A stretch of 13,969 nt of DNA, from the NCBI GenBank assembly GCA_964605205.1, contig CAZSBL010000091.1, forward strand, positions 1 through 13,969, given 5' to 3'. Source of the DNA: JAWVYT01 sp964605205 (GTDB taxonomy: Bacteria; Gemmatimonadota; Gemmatimonadetes; Longimicrobiales; RSA9). Both the position numbers and the translations under genes were made by a program. Under the pieces are notes generated by a model. It saw nothing but the letters and a program-made list of their open reading frames with translations, ran no database searches and was not told where the DNA came from. Position 1 is the stretch's first letter, and each line of letters begins with the position of its first letter. Below are positions 5,919-13,472 of this stretch, piece after piece.

Positions 5919-7157
5919 CTACGCCTCCTTCTTCTTCGCCTCGGGCCGCAGGACCAGGAGTGGCGGGATCTTCTCCGTGACACACTCCGGCGTGACCACC
6001 ACTTCGCGGACATCGTCTCGCGAGGGGATCTCGAACATGATCTCGCGCATGATGTCTTCGAGCACGGCCCGCAGCCCCCGTGCACCCGTGCCCCGGCCCA
6101 GCGCCCGCCGGGATATGGTCTGGAGCGCCTCGGGGTCGAAGGTGAGCCCGATCCCCTCCAGCTCGAACATCTTCTGGTACTGCTTGACCAGCGCGTTCTT
6201 CGGCTCCTGGAGGATCCGCACAAGCGCCTCCTCCTCCAGCGACTGGAGCGTGACCGTCACCGGGAGCCGGCCCACCAGCTCCGGGATCAGCCCGTAGCGG
6301 AGCAGGTCTTCCGGCTCCACGTCCCGGAACGGGTCCTCGACATCGTGCTTCGACGCCTCGCCCTGGGCCGCAAACCCGATCTGCCGCTTCCCGGTCCGGG
6401 CCTCGATGATCTTGTCCAGCCCGTCGAACGCCCCGCCGCAGATGAAGAGGATGTTCCTCGTGTCGATCTGGATGTACTCCTGCTGCGGGTGCTTCCGGCC
6501 GCCCTGCGGCGGGACCGAGGCGACGGTGCCCTCCAGGATCTTCAACAGCGCCTGCTGTACGCCCTCGCCGCTCACGTCCCGCGTGATCGACGGGTTCTCC
6601 GACTTACGGGCGATCTTGTCCAGCTCGTCGACGTAGACGATTCCGCGCTCGCACTCCGCGATGTTGAAGTCCGCGGCCTGGAGCAGCCGGACCAGGATGT
6701 TCTCCACGTCCTCACCCACGTACCCCGCCTCGGTCAGCGTGGTGGCGTCTGCGATGGTGAAGGGGACCTGGAGGATCCGGGCCAGCGTCTGGGCCAGGAG
6801 CGTCTTCCCGACGCCCGTCGGCCCGATGAGCATGATATTGCTCTTCTCGATCTCCACGTCGTCGAGGATGCCGTGGTGGTTGACCCGCTTATAGTGGTTG
6901 TAGACGGCCACGGAGAGGGACTTCTTCGCGTCCTCCTGACCGATCACGTACTCGTCCAGCGTGTCCTTGATCTCGACCGGCGTCGGGATCCGGGGCATCG
7001 CCTCCGTGGCCTCGCGCTCCTCCTCCTCGGCCAGGATCTCGTTGCAGAGCGAGACGCACTCGTTGCAGATGTAGACCGAGGGCCCCGAGATGAACTTCTT
7101 CACGGAGTCCTTGGACTTGCCGCAGAACGAACAGCGCAAGTGTTTGTCGCTCGCCAT
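5919..7157 (-). CDS. clpX: ClpX, ATP-dependent unfoldase subunit of ClpXP
   Basis: AAA+ hexameric unfoldase that recognises tagged substrates, unfolds them and feeds them into ClpP. The 412-residue protein is full length. The N-terminal zinc-binding domain has C9, C12, C31 and C34. The AAA+ core has Walker A GPTGVGKT at 112-119, the substrate-gripping pore loop GYVG at 145-148, Walker B with D177 and E178, the RKH pore loop at 221-223, and the ClpP-docking IGF tripeptide at 260-262. A GARGLR sensor-2 motif lies near the C-terminus. The intact IGF loop shows it works with ClpP, encoded 70 bp upstream. The ATG has a clear AAGGAG site five bases before it (7163-7168). Confidence 0.97.
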   Translation of the reverse strand: MASDKHLRCSFCGKSKDSVKKFISGPSVYICNECVSLCNEILAEEEEREATEAMPRIPTPVEIKDTLDEYVIGQEDAKKSLSVAVYNHYKRVNHHGILDDVEIEKSNIMLIGPTGVGKTLLAQTLARILQVPFTIADATTLTEAGYVGEDVENILVRLLQAADFNIAECERGIVYVDELDKIARKSENPSITRDVSGEGVQQALLKILEGTVASVPPQGGRKHPQQEYIQIDTRNILFICGGAFDGLDKIIEARTGKRQIGFAAQGEASKHDVEDPFRDVEPEDLLRYGLIPELVGRLPVTVTLQSLEEEALVRILQEPKNALVKQYQKMFELEGIGLTFDPEALQTISRRALGRGTGARGLRAVLEDIMREIMFEIPSRDDVREVVVTPECVTEKIPPLLVLRPEAKKKEA

Positions 7158-7227
7158 GGCGTCTCCTTCCGCGCTCCTGGGCGCTCTCTACGGGCAGCGC
7201 TCCCGACAGGTGCTGCTGCCTTTCCCC

Positions 7228-7857
7228 CTACTCGCCGCCGCCGGCCCCGTTTCCTGGTACCGTCGCAAGGTCTTCCTGGCTCGCCACCACGTTGTCGATC
7301 AGCCCGTACTCCTTCGCCTCGTCCGGGCTCATGAACCGGTCCCGGTCCACGTCCTCCTCGATGGTCTCCACCGGCTGGCCGGTGTGCTTCGCCAGGATCT
7401 CGTTCAGGCGCTCCCGGGCGTAGAGGATCTCCTGGGCCTGGATCTCGATGTCGGCCGCCGTACCGCGGCTCCCGCCCGACGGCTGGTGGATCATGATCCG
7501 GCTGTTCGGCAGTGCGCTCCGCTTCCCCTCCGCACCGGCGGCCAGGAGCAGCGCACCCATGGAGGCGGCCATCCCCATGCAGGTGGTGTTCACCGGCGCC
7601 GTGAGGTACTGGATCGTGTCGTAGATCGCGAGCCCGGCGTAGACGGAGCCGCCGGGGGAGTTGATGTAGAGGAAGATGTCGCGCTCCGGGTCGTCCGCCT
7701 GGAGGAAGAGCAGCTGGGCGATGACCAGGTTGGCGATGTCATCGTTGATCGGCGTGCCCAGGAAGATGATCCGGTCCATGAGCAGCCGGCTGAAGATGTC
7801 GTAGCTGCGCTCACCGCGGCTGGTCCGCTCGATGACGTACGGCGGGTAAACTGGCAT
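7228..7857 (-). CDS. clpP: ClpP, ATP-dependent Clp protease proteolytic subunit
   Basis: Serine protease that forms a double heptameric ring and degrades proteins delivered by ClpX or another Clp ATPase. The 209-residue protein has the full catalytic triad: Ser99 in GMAAS, His124 in IMIHQPSGG, Asp173 in DRDRF. The oxyanion/strand segment SPGGSV at 67-72 is also present. A short N-terminal segment precedes the conserved VIERTSRGERSYDIFSRLL block; any propeptide would be very short. It starts four bases after the tig stop, with a purine-rich ribosome site lying inside the tig 3' end. The order tig-clpP-clpX is conserved in many bacteria and supports operon function. Confidence 0.97.
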   Translation of the reverse strand: MPVYPPYVIERTSRGERSYDIFSRLLMDRIIFLGTPINDDIANLVIAQLLFLQADDPERDIFLYINSPGGSVYAGLAIYDTIQYLTAPVNTTCMGMAASMGALLLAAGAEGKRSALPNSRIMIHQPSGGSRGTAADIEIQAQEILYARERLNEILAKHTGQPVETIEEDVDRDRFMSPDEAKEYGLIDNVVASQEDLATVPGNGAGGGE

Positions 7858-7861
7858 GTAT

Positions 7862-9103
7862 CTACTCTTCTTCCTTTTCGATCGTCGAGAGGGACTTCAG
7901 GTAGTCGAAGACCCGTCGCTCCATGAGGTCCGAGGCCAGTGCCTGCAGACGACCCGACTGGGCCAGCTGCCGGCGGACCTCCGCCTCTTCCATGTCGTTC
8001 TCGGCCGCGATCTCGGCGACCCGCGCGTCCACGTCTTCCTGTGTGGCGTGCAGATCCTCCAGCTCGGCGACGCGGTCGATCACCAGCATCCGCCGCACCG
8101 CGTGCTCGGCGGCCGGTCGGGCCTGCTGCTTTGCGTTCGCTACTTCACCAGGATCGGCATCCTCGGGCGCCTGCATGAGGTTCTCGAGATACTGGTCCAC
8201 CAGCGACGGTGGCGGGTCGAAGGGATTCGCTTCCAGAACGTTCTTGATCAGCTGGCGCCGGACCTCCTGGTCCGTTTCTCGATCAGCCTCGGCCTTCAGA
8301 TCATCCCGGACCCGGTCCCGGAGCTCGTCCATCGATGCGAAGTCGCCGAGCTCCTGTGCGAAGGCGTCGTCGTCCTCCGGCAGCTCCGGGCGCTCGGCGG
8401 AGATCAGCTTCAGCCTGATCCGGTGCTCCTCCGTCTCGCCCTCTTCCTCGCCAGGGAGATCGAGCGCCAGCTCGTCTTCCTCTCCCATGGAGAGCGTCCG
8501 GATCTTCTGGTCGATGGCCTCGAGGATCTCGCCGGAGCCCAGCACCACGTCGTACTCCCGGGGCTCGGGGTCCTCGTCCTCGGTGTGCAGTGGCGTGATC
8601 TCGACCTTCGCCCGGTCGCCCTCGGCGGGCGTGCCATCTTCGACGGCCGTCCAGCTTGCGTTCTGCTCTCTCAGCCGGTTCACCACCCGCTCCACGTCAT
8701 CCTCTTCGATTTCCGACACCGGCTCCGCGATGGTGAAACCGCCGAGACGATCGAGCTGGATCTCCGGCCGCACTTCGAACTCCACCTCGAAGGTCATGTC
8801 ACTCTCGGCCCCGTAGTCCACGTTCTCGACCGAGGCCTGGGAGATCGGGTCGAAGCTGTGTTCCTGGAGCGCTTCCTGGTAGGCGACGTTGATGACCCGC
8901 TCCATGGTCTCCTGGTCGATGGAGGGGCCGTACTGCTTCTCCACCACCGATGCCGGGACCTTGCCCTTCCGGAATCCGGGTAGCCGGGCCTGCTTCGCGA
9001 ACTGGGAAGCGATCTGCTTCCGCTCCTTCTGAACCCGCTCCGCCGGGACCGTTATGGTCAGCCGGCGGGACCAGTCCCGGGGCTGCTCGATATCGACTTT
9101 CAC
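7862..9103 (-). CDS. tig: Trigger factor, ribosome-associated chaperone
   Basis: Binds the ribosomal exit tunnel and shields nascent chains. The 413 residues follow the usual order: N-terminal ribosome-binding domain with the signature GFRKGKVP at 43-50, middle FKBP-like domain (about 157-237), and a long helical C-terminal chaperone domain. The FKBP segment is unusual: the usual turn with an acidic-Gly-Gly end is missing, and the pocket IPGFE is replaced by EILEAID (192-198), so prolyl isomerase activity may be lost. The domain is also highly acidic. The start is GTG, preceded by AGGG at moderate distance; the nearest upstream ATG is out of frame. It heads the tig-clpP-clpX-engB operon. Confidence 0.95.
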   Translation of the reverse strand: MKVDIEQPRDWSRRLTITVPAERVQKERKQIASQFAKQARLPGFRKGKVPASVVEKQYGPSIDQETMERVINVAYQEALQEHSFDPISQASVENVDYGAESDMTFEVEFEVRPEIQLDRLGGFTIAEPVSEIEEDDVERVVNRLREQNASWTAVEDGTPAEGDRAKVEITPLHTEDEDPEPREYDVVLGSGEILEAIDQKIRTLSMGEEDELALDLPGEEEGETEEHRIRLKLISAERPELPEDDDAFAQELGDFASMDELRDRVRDDLKAEADRETDQEVRRQLIKNVLEANPFDPPPSLVDQYLENLMQAPEDADPGEVANAKQQARPAAEHAVRRMLVIDRVAELEDLHATQEDVDARVAEIAAENDMEEAEVRRQLAQSGRLQALASDLMERRVFDYLKSLSTIEKEEE

Positions 9104-9188
9104 TCCGACCCTGTCATTGTCTCGTTCGTAGTTTTCTCGCGAGCGCGAAGGCGCACGGCGCCCTCCCGCGTGTGAGGGCCAACGCTCA

Positions 9189-9218
9189 AGGGTAGCGTCG
9201 GGGGAGGGGAGTGGTCAA
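9189..9218 (-). promoter_or_regulatory. Putative sigma-70-type promoter for the tig-clpP-clpX-engB operon
   Basis: On the minus strand TTGACC (9213-9218) is followed after 18 bp by TACCCT (9189-9194). The start would fall near 9182, giving a leader of about 80 nt before the tig GTG. The -10 is a weak match, but the position between the tRNA and tig fits. The bases GGTTGACCAC are shared with the putative argF promoter. Confidence 0.4.
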
Positions 9219-9233
9219 CCGGGGGGCGGGAAG

Positions 9234-9317
9234 TGCGAAAGGGGGGACTCGAACCCCCACGGGACATAGCCCACGAGATCCTAAGTCTCGCGCGTCTGCC
9301 AATTCCGCCACTTTCGC
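9234..9317 (-). tRNA. tRNA-Leu, anticodon UAG
   Basis: Read on the minus strand this folds as a class II tRNA. The 7-bp acceptor stem pairs GCGAAAG (9317-9311) with CTTTCGC (9241-9235). The D-arm region contains TGGC, and the anticodon stem CGAGA/TCTCG encloses loop CTTAGGA with anticodon TAG. A long variable arm follows, then a T arm of five G-C pairs around TTCGAGT. The discriminator base is A (9234), as expected for leucine. The CCA end is not encoded. It should read CUA and, by wobble, other CUN leucine codons. It lies between the HtrA-type protease gene and the tig promoter. Confidence 0.96.
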
Positions 9318-9380
9318 TCCGGCCGGCGCAAGCCGGCGCGGCAAGGTAACCGCCCCGCCATCGGCGCGTCGAGCCCCTGG

Positions 9381-10925
9381 CTAGGGGACGCGCAGGTTCC
9401 TGATCAGCGTCCCCCCATCCGGCCAGGCGAGGAAGAGCGATGCGACCGAACCGGAGGTGAGTCCTTCCAGGATCGCCTGCGCTTCACGGGCGGAGCTGAC
9501 CGGGACCCGGTTGATCTCCCGGATCACCACGCCCCGCGGTACGCTCCGCCGACCCGCTGGACCGCCCGGGATCACGCCAGTGATCAGCGCGCCGCCGGCC
9601 CGGTCGAAGCCCCGTTCCCGGGCCAGCGACGAGGTCAGGTTCACCAGCTCGAGTCCGAGTCCCGCCGGGGCCGGGGCCCGCCGGGCTTCAGTCCGTACGA
9701 CCTGCGTTTCGCCCAGGTCCGCCTCCGTCAGCTGGACCCGGAACCGCTCCTGCTCGCCGTAGCGGACCACGTCCACGGTCACCACATCGCCCGGGTTGTA
9801 GCCGGCCACGAACCGCTGGAACTGGCCGATCCGCTCCACGGGCGTGCCGTCGACGGCCACGATCACATCGTGGCGCTGGAGCCCGGCCCGCTCGGCGGGC
9901 GAGTCATGGGCGAAGTCCTCCACCAGTACGCCGGCGATCCGGTCGAGACCGTAGACCTGGGCGTCCTCGGGCGTCACGTTCAGGATGCTGATCCCCAGCA
10001 GCGGTCGTCGGACCCGGCCGTACTCCAGCAGGTCCTGCATTACCCGTTTCGCCACGTTGATCGGGACCGCGAAGCCGTAGCCCTGATTGGCCCCCGTCAC
10101 GCTGGCGATGGCCGTGTTCAGCCCCACCACGGTGCCGTCGAGATCCACCAGCGGGCCGCCGCTGTTGCCCGGGTTGATCGCCGCATCGGTCTGGATGAAG
10201 TCTTCGATGGCGTAGACGGCGGCCATGGGGTTGTTTCCCTGGGCGAGCTCTTCCCGGATCACGGCCAACGGACGCCCCTTGGCGCTCACGATCCCGCCCG
10301 TCACGGTGAAATCCAGCGTGCTGAGGTCGCGGAAGCCGGGGTTGCCCACCGCCAGGACCCACTCGCCCACGCGCAGCGCGTCGGAGTCGCCGAGGGCCGC
10401 CGCGGGGAGCCCACCCTGGTCGACGAGGATCAGTGCCAGGTCGGTGGTGGGATCGGTGCCCACCACGGTGGCCTCGAAGCGTCGCTTGTCCCACAGAGTC
10501 ACCGTGATCCGCTGCGCCCCGTCGATCACATGGTTGTTCGTGAGGATCAGTCCGTCGGATGAAACCAGCACCCCGCTGCCGCCCACCGGGGTCGGAAACT
10601 CGGGTGCCGGGTGCCCTTCCGGGAGCTGCTCGAGCATCTCCCGCATCCTGCGGCCGTTCACCGACAGCTCGGTCTGGATCCGGACTACCGCCGGGATCAC
10701 CCGCTCCGCCACGTCGGCGAAAGCGCGGCTGAAGGACCGGGCCTCCTGCATCGTGCCCTGCGGCGCCGATACCGGGGAGGCGTCCAGGCTCCCGAACGCC
10801 GGGGTGTGGGCGAGGCGGTACGCCGCGGCCGGGGGATCGGCCTGCGGCACCCTGGTCCAGAGGCCGGCGGCGGCCGCCGCCAGGCAAAGGATCGCGAGTG
10901 TCGCCGTGCGAACGGGGATGGTCAT
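9381..10925 (-). CDS. HtrA/DegP-type periplasmic serine endoprotease
   Basis: Trypsin-fold protease with two PDZ domains, predicted to degrade or refold misfolded envelope proteins. From the ATG at 10925 it has a signal peptide (MTIPVRTATLAIL then an Ala-rich core) and 514 residues. The triad is complete: His132 in TNNHVID, Asp162 in TTDLAL, Ser255 in GNSGGPL. PDZ1 spans about 310-402 (GLQRHDVIVAVDG region) and PDZ2 about 425-514. An insertion of roughly 10-20 residues (about 218-238) sits between the SAKGR segment and IQTDAAINPGNSGG. An in-frame GTG at 10949 would add eight residues, but a putative promoter places transcription start at that codon, so I prefer the ATG, preceded by a purine-rich GAGAGAGA. 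It lies downstream of dnaK on the same strand. DegP, DegQ and DegS cannot be separated here, though two PDZ domains disfavour DegS. Confidence 0.93.
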   Translation of the reverse strand: MTIPVRTATLAILCLAAAAAGLWTRVPQADPPAAAYRLAHTPAFGSLDASPVSAPQGTMQEARSFSRAFADVAERVIPAVVRIQTELSVNGRRMREMLEQLPEGHPAPEFPTPVGGSGVLVSSDGLILTNNHVIDGAQRITVTLWDKRRFEATVVGTDPTTDLALILVDQGGLPAAALGDSDALRVGEWVLAVGNPGFRDLSTLDFTVTGGIVSAKGRPLAVIREELAQGNNPMAAVYAIEDFIQTDAAINPGNSGGPLVDLDGTVVGLNTAIASVTGANQGYGFAVPINVAKRVMQDLLEYGRVRRPLLGISILNVTPEDAQVYGLDRIAGVLVEDFAHDSPAERAGLQRHDVIVAVDGTPVERIGQFQRFVAGYNPGDVVTVDVVRYGEQERFRVQLTEADLGETQVVRTEARRAPAPAGLGLELVNLTSSLARERGFDRAGGALITGVIPGGPAGRRSVPRGVVIREINRVPVSSAREAQAILEGLTSGSVASLFLAWPDGGTLIRNLRVP

Positions 10926-10952
10926 GCGTCTCTCTCGGATGCGGTCCACCGA

Positions 10953-10982
10953 AAAGTACCCTCAGGCCACGGGCGGGTTCAA
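10953..10982 (-). promoter_or_regulatory. Putative sigma-70-type promoter for the HtrA-type gene
   Basis: On the minus strand TTGAAC (10977-10982) is followed after 18 bp by TACTTT (10953-10958). The expected start is near 10946, about 20 nt before the ATG at 10925 and essentially on top of the alternative GTG at 10949. The position supports the ATG as the true start. The -10 match is modest. Confidence 0.35.
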
Positions 10983-11052
10983 CCTCGGACGCGGCGAGCG
11001 GCCTTCTGGCATCTTCCGGGCCACGCGCCGCGACGGGGTACGGATGGGGAAA

Positions 11053-11085
11053 CGCCCCGGGGCGGCGAGTGCCGCGCCCGGGGCG
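11053..11085 (-). terminator. Terminator-like bulged hairpin after dnaK
   Basis: About 25 bases past the dnaK stop, the minus strand forms a 14-bp G+C stem with one bulged C: CGCCCCGGG-C-GCGGC, loop ACTC, then the complementary arm. It is followed by only three T residues (TTTCCCC). The strong stem and placement suggest transcription termination, but the short T run makes it a weak intrinsic terminator. Confidence 0.5.
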
Positions 11086-11109
11086 CGCCTGCCGGGTCGC
11101 ACCGGTCGG

Positions 11110-13059
11110 CTACTTTTCCTCGTCGACGATCTCGTAGTCGGCCTCGACCACGTCCTCGTCTTCCGTCTCGGCCTCGCCGGCACCTTCCGCGGCGCCCTCG
11201 AAGCCTTCTGCTCCGGCCGCTCCCGCAGCGTCGGTCGCCTGGGCCGCGGCCTCATCGGCCTGGTACATCTGCTGTCCGGCGGCGCTGAACGCCTGCATCA
11301 GCTCCTCCCGGGCGGCGTTGAGCTCGCCGAGGTCGTCTTCCTTCAACGCCTTCTTGCCGCGCTCGACGGCCTCGTCGATCCGCTGCTTGGTGTCTTCGGG
11401 CACCTTCTCGCCCCACTCTTCGACGTCCTTCTCCACCTGGTAGATCAGGCTGTCGAGCTGGTTGCGGGCTTCGACCTTCTCCTTCCGCTCCTTGTCTTCC
11501 TCGGCGTGGGACTCGGCCTGCGCCACCATCTCGTCGATCTCGTCCTCGCTGAGACCGCTGGACGCCTCGATCCGGATCTTCTGCTCCTTGCCCGTGGCCT
11601 TGTCCTTCGCGGCCACGTGCAGGATCCCGTTCGCGTCGATATCGAACGTGACCTCGATCTGCGGCACGCCTCGCGGCGCCGGCGGGATCCCGGTCAGCTG
11701 GAACCGGCCGATGGTCTTGTTGTCCGCGGCCATCGGGCGCTCGCCCTGTAGCACGTGGATCTCCACCGTGGTCTGGTTGTCTTCGGCGGTGCTGAACGTC
11801 TCCTGCTTCTTCGTCGGGATCGTGGTGTTCCGCTCGATCAGCGTGGTCATCACGCCGCCCAGCGTCTCGATCCCAAGCGAGAGCGGGGTCACGTCTAGGA
11901 GCAGGACGTCCTTCACGTCGCCCGCCAGCACGCCGCCCTGAATCGCGGCGCCCACCGCCACCACCTCGTCCGGGTTCACACCCTTGTTCGGCTCCTTGCC
12001 GAAGAACTCCTTGACCGTCTCCTGGACCTTCGGGATCCGGGTCGAGCCGCCGACCAGGATCACCTCGTTGATGTCACCCTGCTTCAGACCCGCATCCGCG
12101 AGCGCCTTCTTCATGGGCTCGATGGTGCGCTCGATCAGGTCGCTCACCAGCTGCTCGAACTTGGCCCGGCTCAGCGTCAGGTTCAGGTGCTTCGGGCCCT
12201 CCTGTGTGGCCGTAATGAACGGCAGGTTGATGTCCGTCGACATGGTGGTCGACAGCTCCATCTTCGCCTTCTCCGCCGCCTCCTTCAGCCGCTGGAGCGC
12301 CATGGCGTCCTTCGACAGGTCGATCCCCTGGTCCTTCTTGAACTCCTGCACCAGCCAGTCGATGACCCGCTGGTCGAGGTCGTCACCGCCCAGGTGCGTA
12401 TCGCCGTTCGTGGCCTTCACCTCGAACACGCCGTCACCCAGCTCCAGGATCGAGATGTCGTACGTGCCACCGCCCAGGTCGTAGACGGCGATCATCTCGT
12501 CGTTCTTCTTGTCGAGCCCGTACGCCAGCGACGCGGCCGTGGGCTCGTTGATGATCCGGAGCACCTCGAGGCCCGCGATCTTGCCAGCGTCCTTGGTGGC
12601 CTGCCGCTGCGAGTCGTCGAAGTAGGCAGGTACCGTGATCACGGCCTGCGTGACCTCGTGACCCAGGTAGTCCTCCGCCGTCTGCTTCATCTTCTGAAGC
12701 GTCATGGCGCTGATCTCCGGCGGGCTGTACGTCTCATCCGCGTTCGGGACGTGGACTTCGACCCGGTCCTGGTCGTCGCACCGGATCTCGTACGGGACCA
12801 GCTTCCGCTCTTCGGTGACCTCCGAGCAGCGCCGCCCCATGAACCGCTTGATGCTCGCGATGGTGTTCTGCGGGTTCGTGATGGCCTGTCGCCGGGCCAC
12901 CTGCCCAACCAGCCGCTCGTCGTCCTTCGTGAACGCCACCACCGACGGCGTGGTCCGACCGCCCTCCGCGTTCGGGATGACGATCGGGTCGCCACCCTCC
13001 ATTACGGCGACCACGCTGTTCGTGGTCCCCAGATCGATTCCGATCACCTTATTCGCCAT
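11110..13059 (-). CDS. dnaK: DnaK, Hsp70 chaperone
   Basis: ATP-driven chaperone that binds exposed hydrophobic peptides, working with DnaJ and GrpE in the cytoplasm. The 649 residues are full length. The nucleotide-binding domain has GIDLGTTNS at 7-15, AYFDDSQRQATKDAG near 145-159, NEPTAASLAYG at 171-181, GGGT ending at Thr199, and GGSTRIP at 337-343. The interdomain linker VLLLDV is at 385-390, followed by the substrate-binding domain and a helical lid. The tail is Ala/Glu-rich and ends in DYEIVDEEK, resembling the acidic C-terminus of other DnaK proteins. The ATG has GGAG five bases upstream (13065-13068). It stands alone: no grpE, dnaJ or hrcA is in the window, and no CIRCE repeat precedes it. 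A sigma-54-like promoter does. Confidence 0.98.
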   Translation of the reverse strand: MANKVIGIDLGTTNSVVAVMEGGDPIVIPNAEGGRTTPSVVAFTKDDERLVGQVARRQAITNPQNTIASIKRFMGRRCSEVTEERKLVPYEIRCDDQDRVEVHVPNADETYSPPEISAMTLQKMKQTAEDYLGHEVTQAVITVPAYFDDSQRQATKDAGKIAGLEVLRIINEPTAASLAYGLDKKNDEMIAVYDLGGGTYDISILELGDGVFEVKATNGDTHLGGDDLDQRVIDWLVQEFKKDQGIDLSKDAMALQRLKEAAEKAKMELSTTMSTDINLPFITATQEGPKHLNLTLSRAKFEQLVSDLIERTIEPMKKALADAGLKQGDINEVILVGGSTRIPKVQETVKEFFGKEPNKGVNPDEVVAVGAAIQGGVLAGDVKDVLLLDVTPLSLGIETLGGVMTTLIERNTTIPTKKQETFSTAEDNQTTVEIHVLQGERPMAADNKTIGRFQLTGIPPAPRGVPQIEVTFDIDANGILHVAAKDKATGKEQKIRIEASSGLSEDEIDEMVAQAESHAEEDKERKEKVEARNQLDSLIYQVEKDVEEWGEKVPEDTKQRIDEAVERGKKALKEDDLGELNAAREELMQAFSAAGQQMYQADEAAAQATDAAGAAGAEGFEGAAEGAGEAETEDEDVVEADYEIVDEEK

Positions 13060-13159
13060 ACTCGCTCCGTTCTCCTTCGAGTCGCGTCCGTTGTCCGTGC
13101 TCGTCTATCACCGCTCCGGGCCGGGCCCGGGTCTCTGGCTCGCTACCGCCCTCCGAGGG

Positions 13160-13175
13160 TGCAACCCTGGTGCCA
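13160..13175 (-). promoter_or_regulatory. Sigma-54 (-24/-12) promoter candidate upstream of dnaK
   Basis: The minus strand reads TGGCACCAGGGTTGCA, i.e. TGGCAC, five bases, TTGCA. This matches the RpoN consensus (TGGCAC-N5-TTGCW) at every core base with the obligatory spacing between GG and GC. The start would fall near 13150, giving a leader of about 90 nt before the dnaK ATG. Scanning both strands by eye, I found no other match this good in any intergenic region of the window. A canonical sigma-54 activator with an intact GAFTGA loop is encoded in the same window. Confidence 0.6.
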
Positions 13176-13179
13176 CGTG

Positions 13180-13203
13180 AACCGGCCCGTTTTCGCGCCG
13201 GTT
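13180..13203. repeat. Inverted repeat next to the dnaK -24 element
   Basis: AACCGGC (13180-13186) faces GCCGGTT (13197-13203) across a 10-base loop. It begins about five bases upstream (in dnaK orientation) of the -24 box. It could be a protein-binding site or just a chance G+C hairpin. Confidence 0.5.
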
Positions 13204-13216
13204 TGGCGTGGAAGAG

Positions 13217-13250
13217 GGGCGAGCCTGTCAGGGTGGCAGGGGACTCGCCC
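13217..13250. repeat. Two-part inverted repeat upstream of dnaK
   Basis: GGGCGAG (13217-13223) pairs with CTCGCCC (13244-13250), and the adjoining CCTG (13224-13227) pairs with CAGG (13237-13240). Together they give an 11-bp stem with a three-base bulge. It lies roughly 65-100 bp upstream of the predicted sigma-54 start, the distance range where activator sites are commonly found. No known operator consensus is recognised. Confidence 0.5.
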
Positions 13251-13368
13251 GCATCGGCACCGCCGGCCGCGTCCCGAGCCCGGATGTCGGACCCGACACC
13301 GACCCCGTCCGCAGGCCCCCTTGCTCGACGTCTCCCCGTGGGTCTTCGACCTCTGGAGTGGGTGAGAC

Positions 13369-13386
13369 GGAGCCGGCGCCGGCTCC
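13369..13386. repeat. Perfect 18-bp palindrome
   Basis: GGAGCCGGCGCCGGCTCC is a perfect palindrome in non-coding DNA, about 220 bp upstream of the predicted dnaK start and 30 bp before type A copy 3. It could be a binding site for a dimeric regulator, or a by-product of high GC. Confidence 0.6.
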
Positions 13387-13415
13387 CGGGTGCATGGGCG
13401 GGGCAGGCGCCCGGC

Positions 13416-13472
13416 CAACCGCGGAGGCGCCGAGACGCGGAGCAAACGCGGAGTTTTTTTGAGTCGGTTCTT
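13416..13472 (+). repeat. Type A dispersed repeat, copy 3
   Basis: It begins CAACCGCGGAG and carries four GCGGAG-like words at 13421, 13429, 13437 and 13448, the same 8, 8, 11 offsets as the two copies near the left edge (one word is GCCGAG). A run of eight T residues and a TTCTT motif follow. A weaker, more irregular relative may lie at about 13533-13563. Confidence 0.8.

Noticed and set aside
5505..7334. Plus-strand open frame of 609 codons opposite engB and clpX
   Set aside because: Both genes on the other strand carry complete motif sets; the plus-strand product is low-complexity Asp/Leu/Arg-rich without domains.
9322..9337. GCCGGC-N4-GCCGGC hairpin as terminator of the HtrA-type gene
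   Set aside because: Six base pairs only, no T run, and GCCGGC is self-complementary and common in this GC-rich DNA; not enough to call.
9374..9387. CCCCT-GGCT-AGGGG hairpin over the stop codon of the HtrA-type gene
   Set aside because: Short stem overlapping the stop codon with no T run; likely incidental.
10225..11751. Plus-strand open frame of 508 codons across the HtrA-type gene and dnaK
   Set aside because: It crosses the gap between two firm minus-strand genes, shows no domain and has antisense-like composition.
13060..13260. CIRCE element or sigma-32-type heat-shock promoter for dnaK
   Set aside because: I looked for TTAGCACTC-N9-GAGTGCTAA and for CTTGAA with a CCCCAT-type -10 and found neither.
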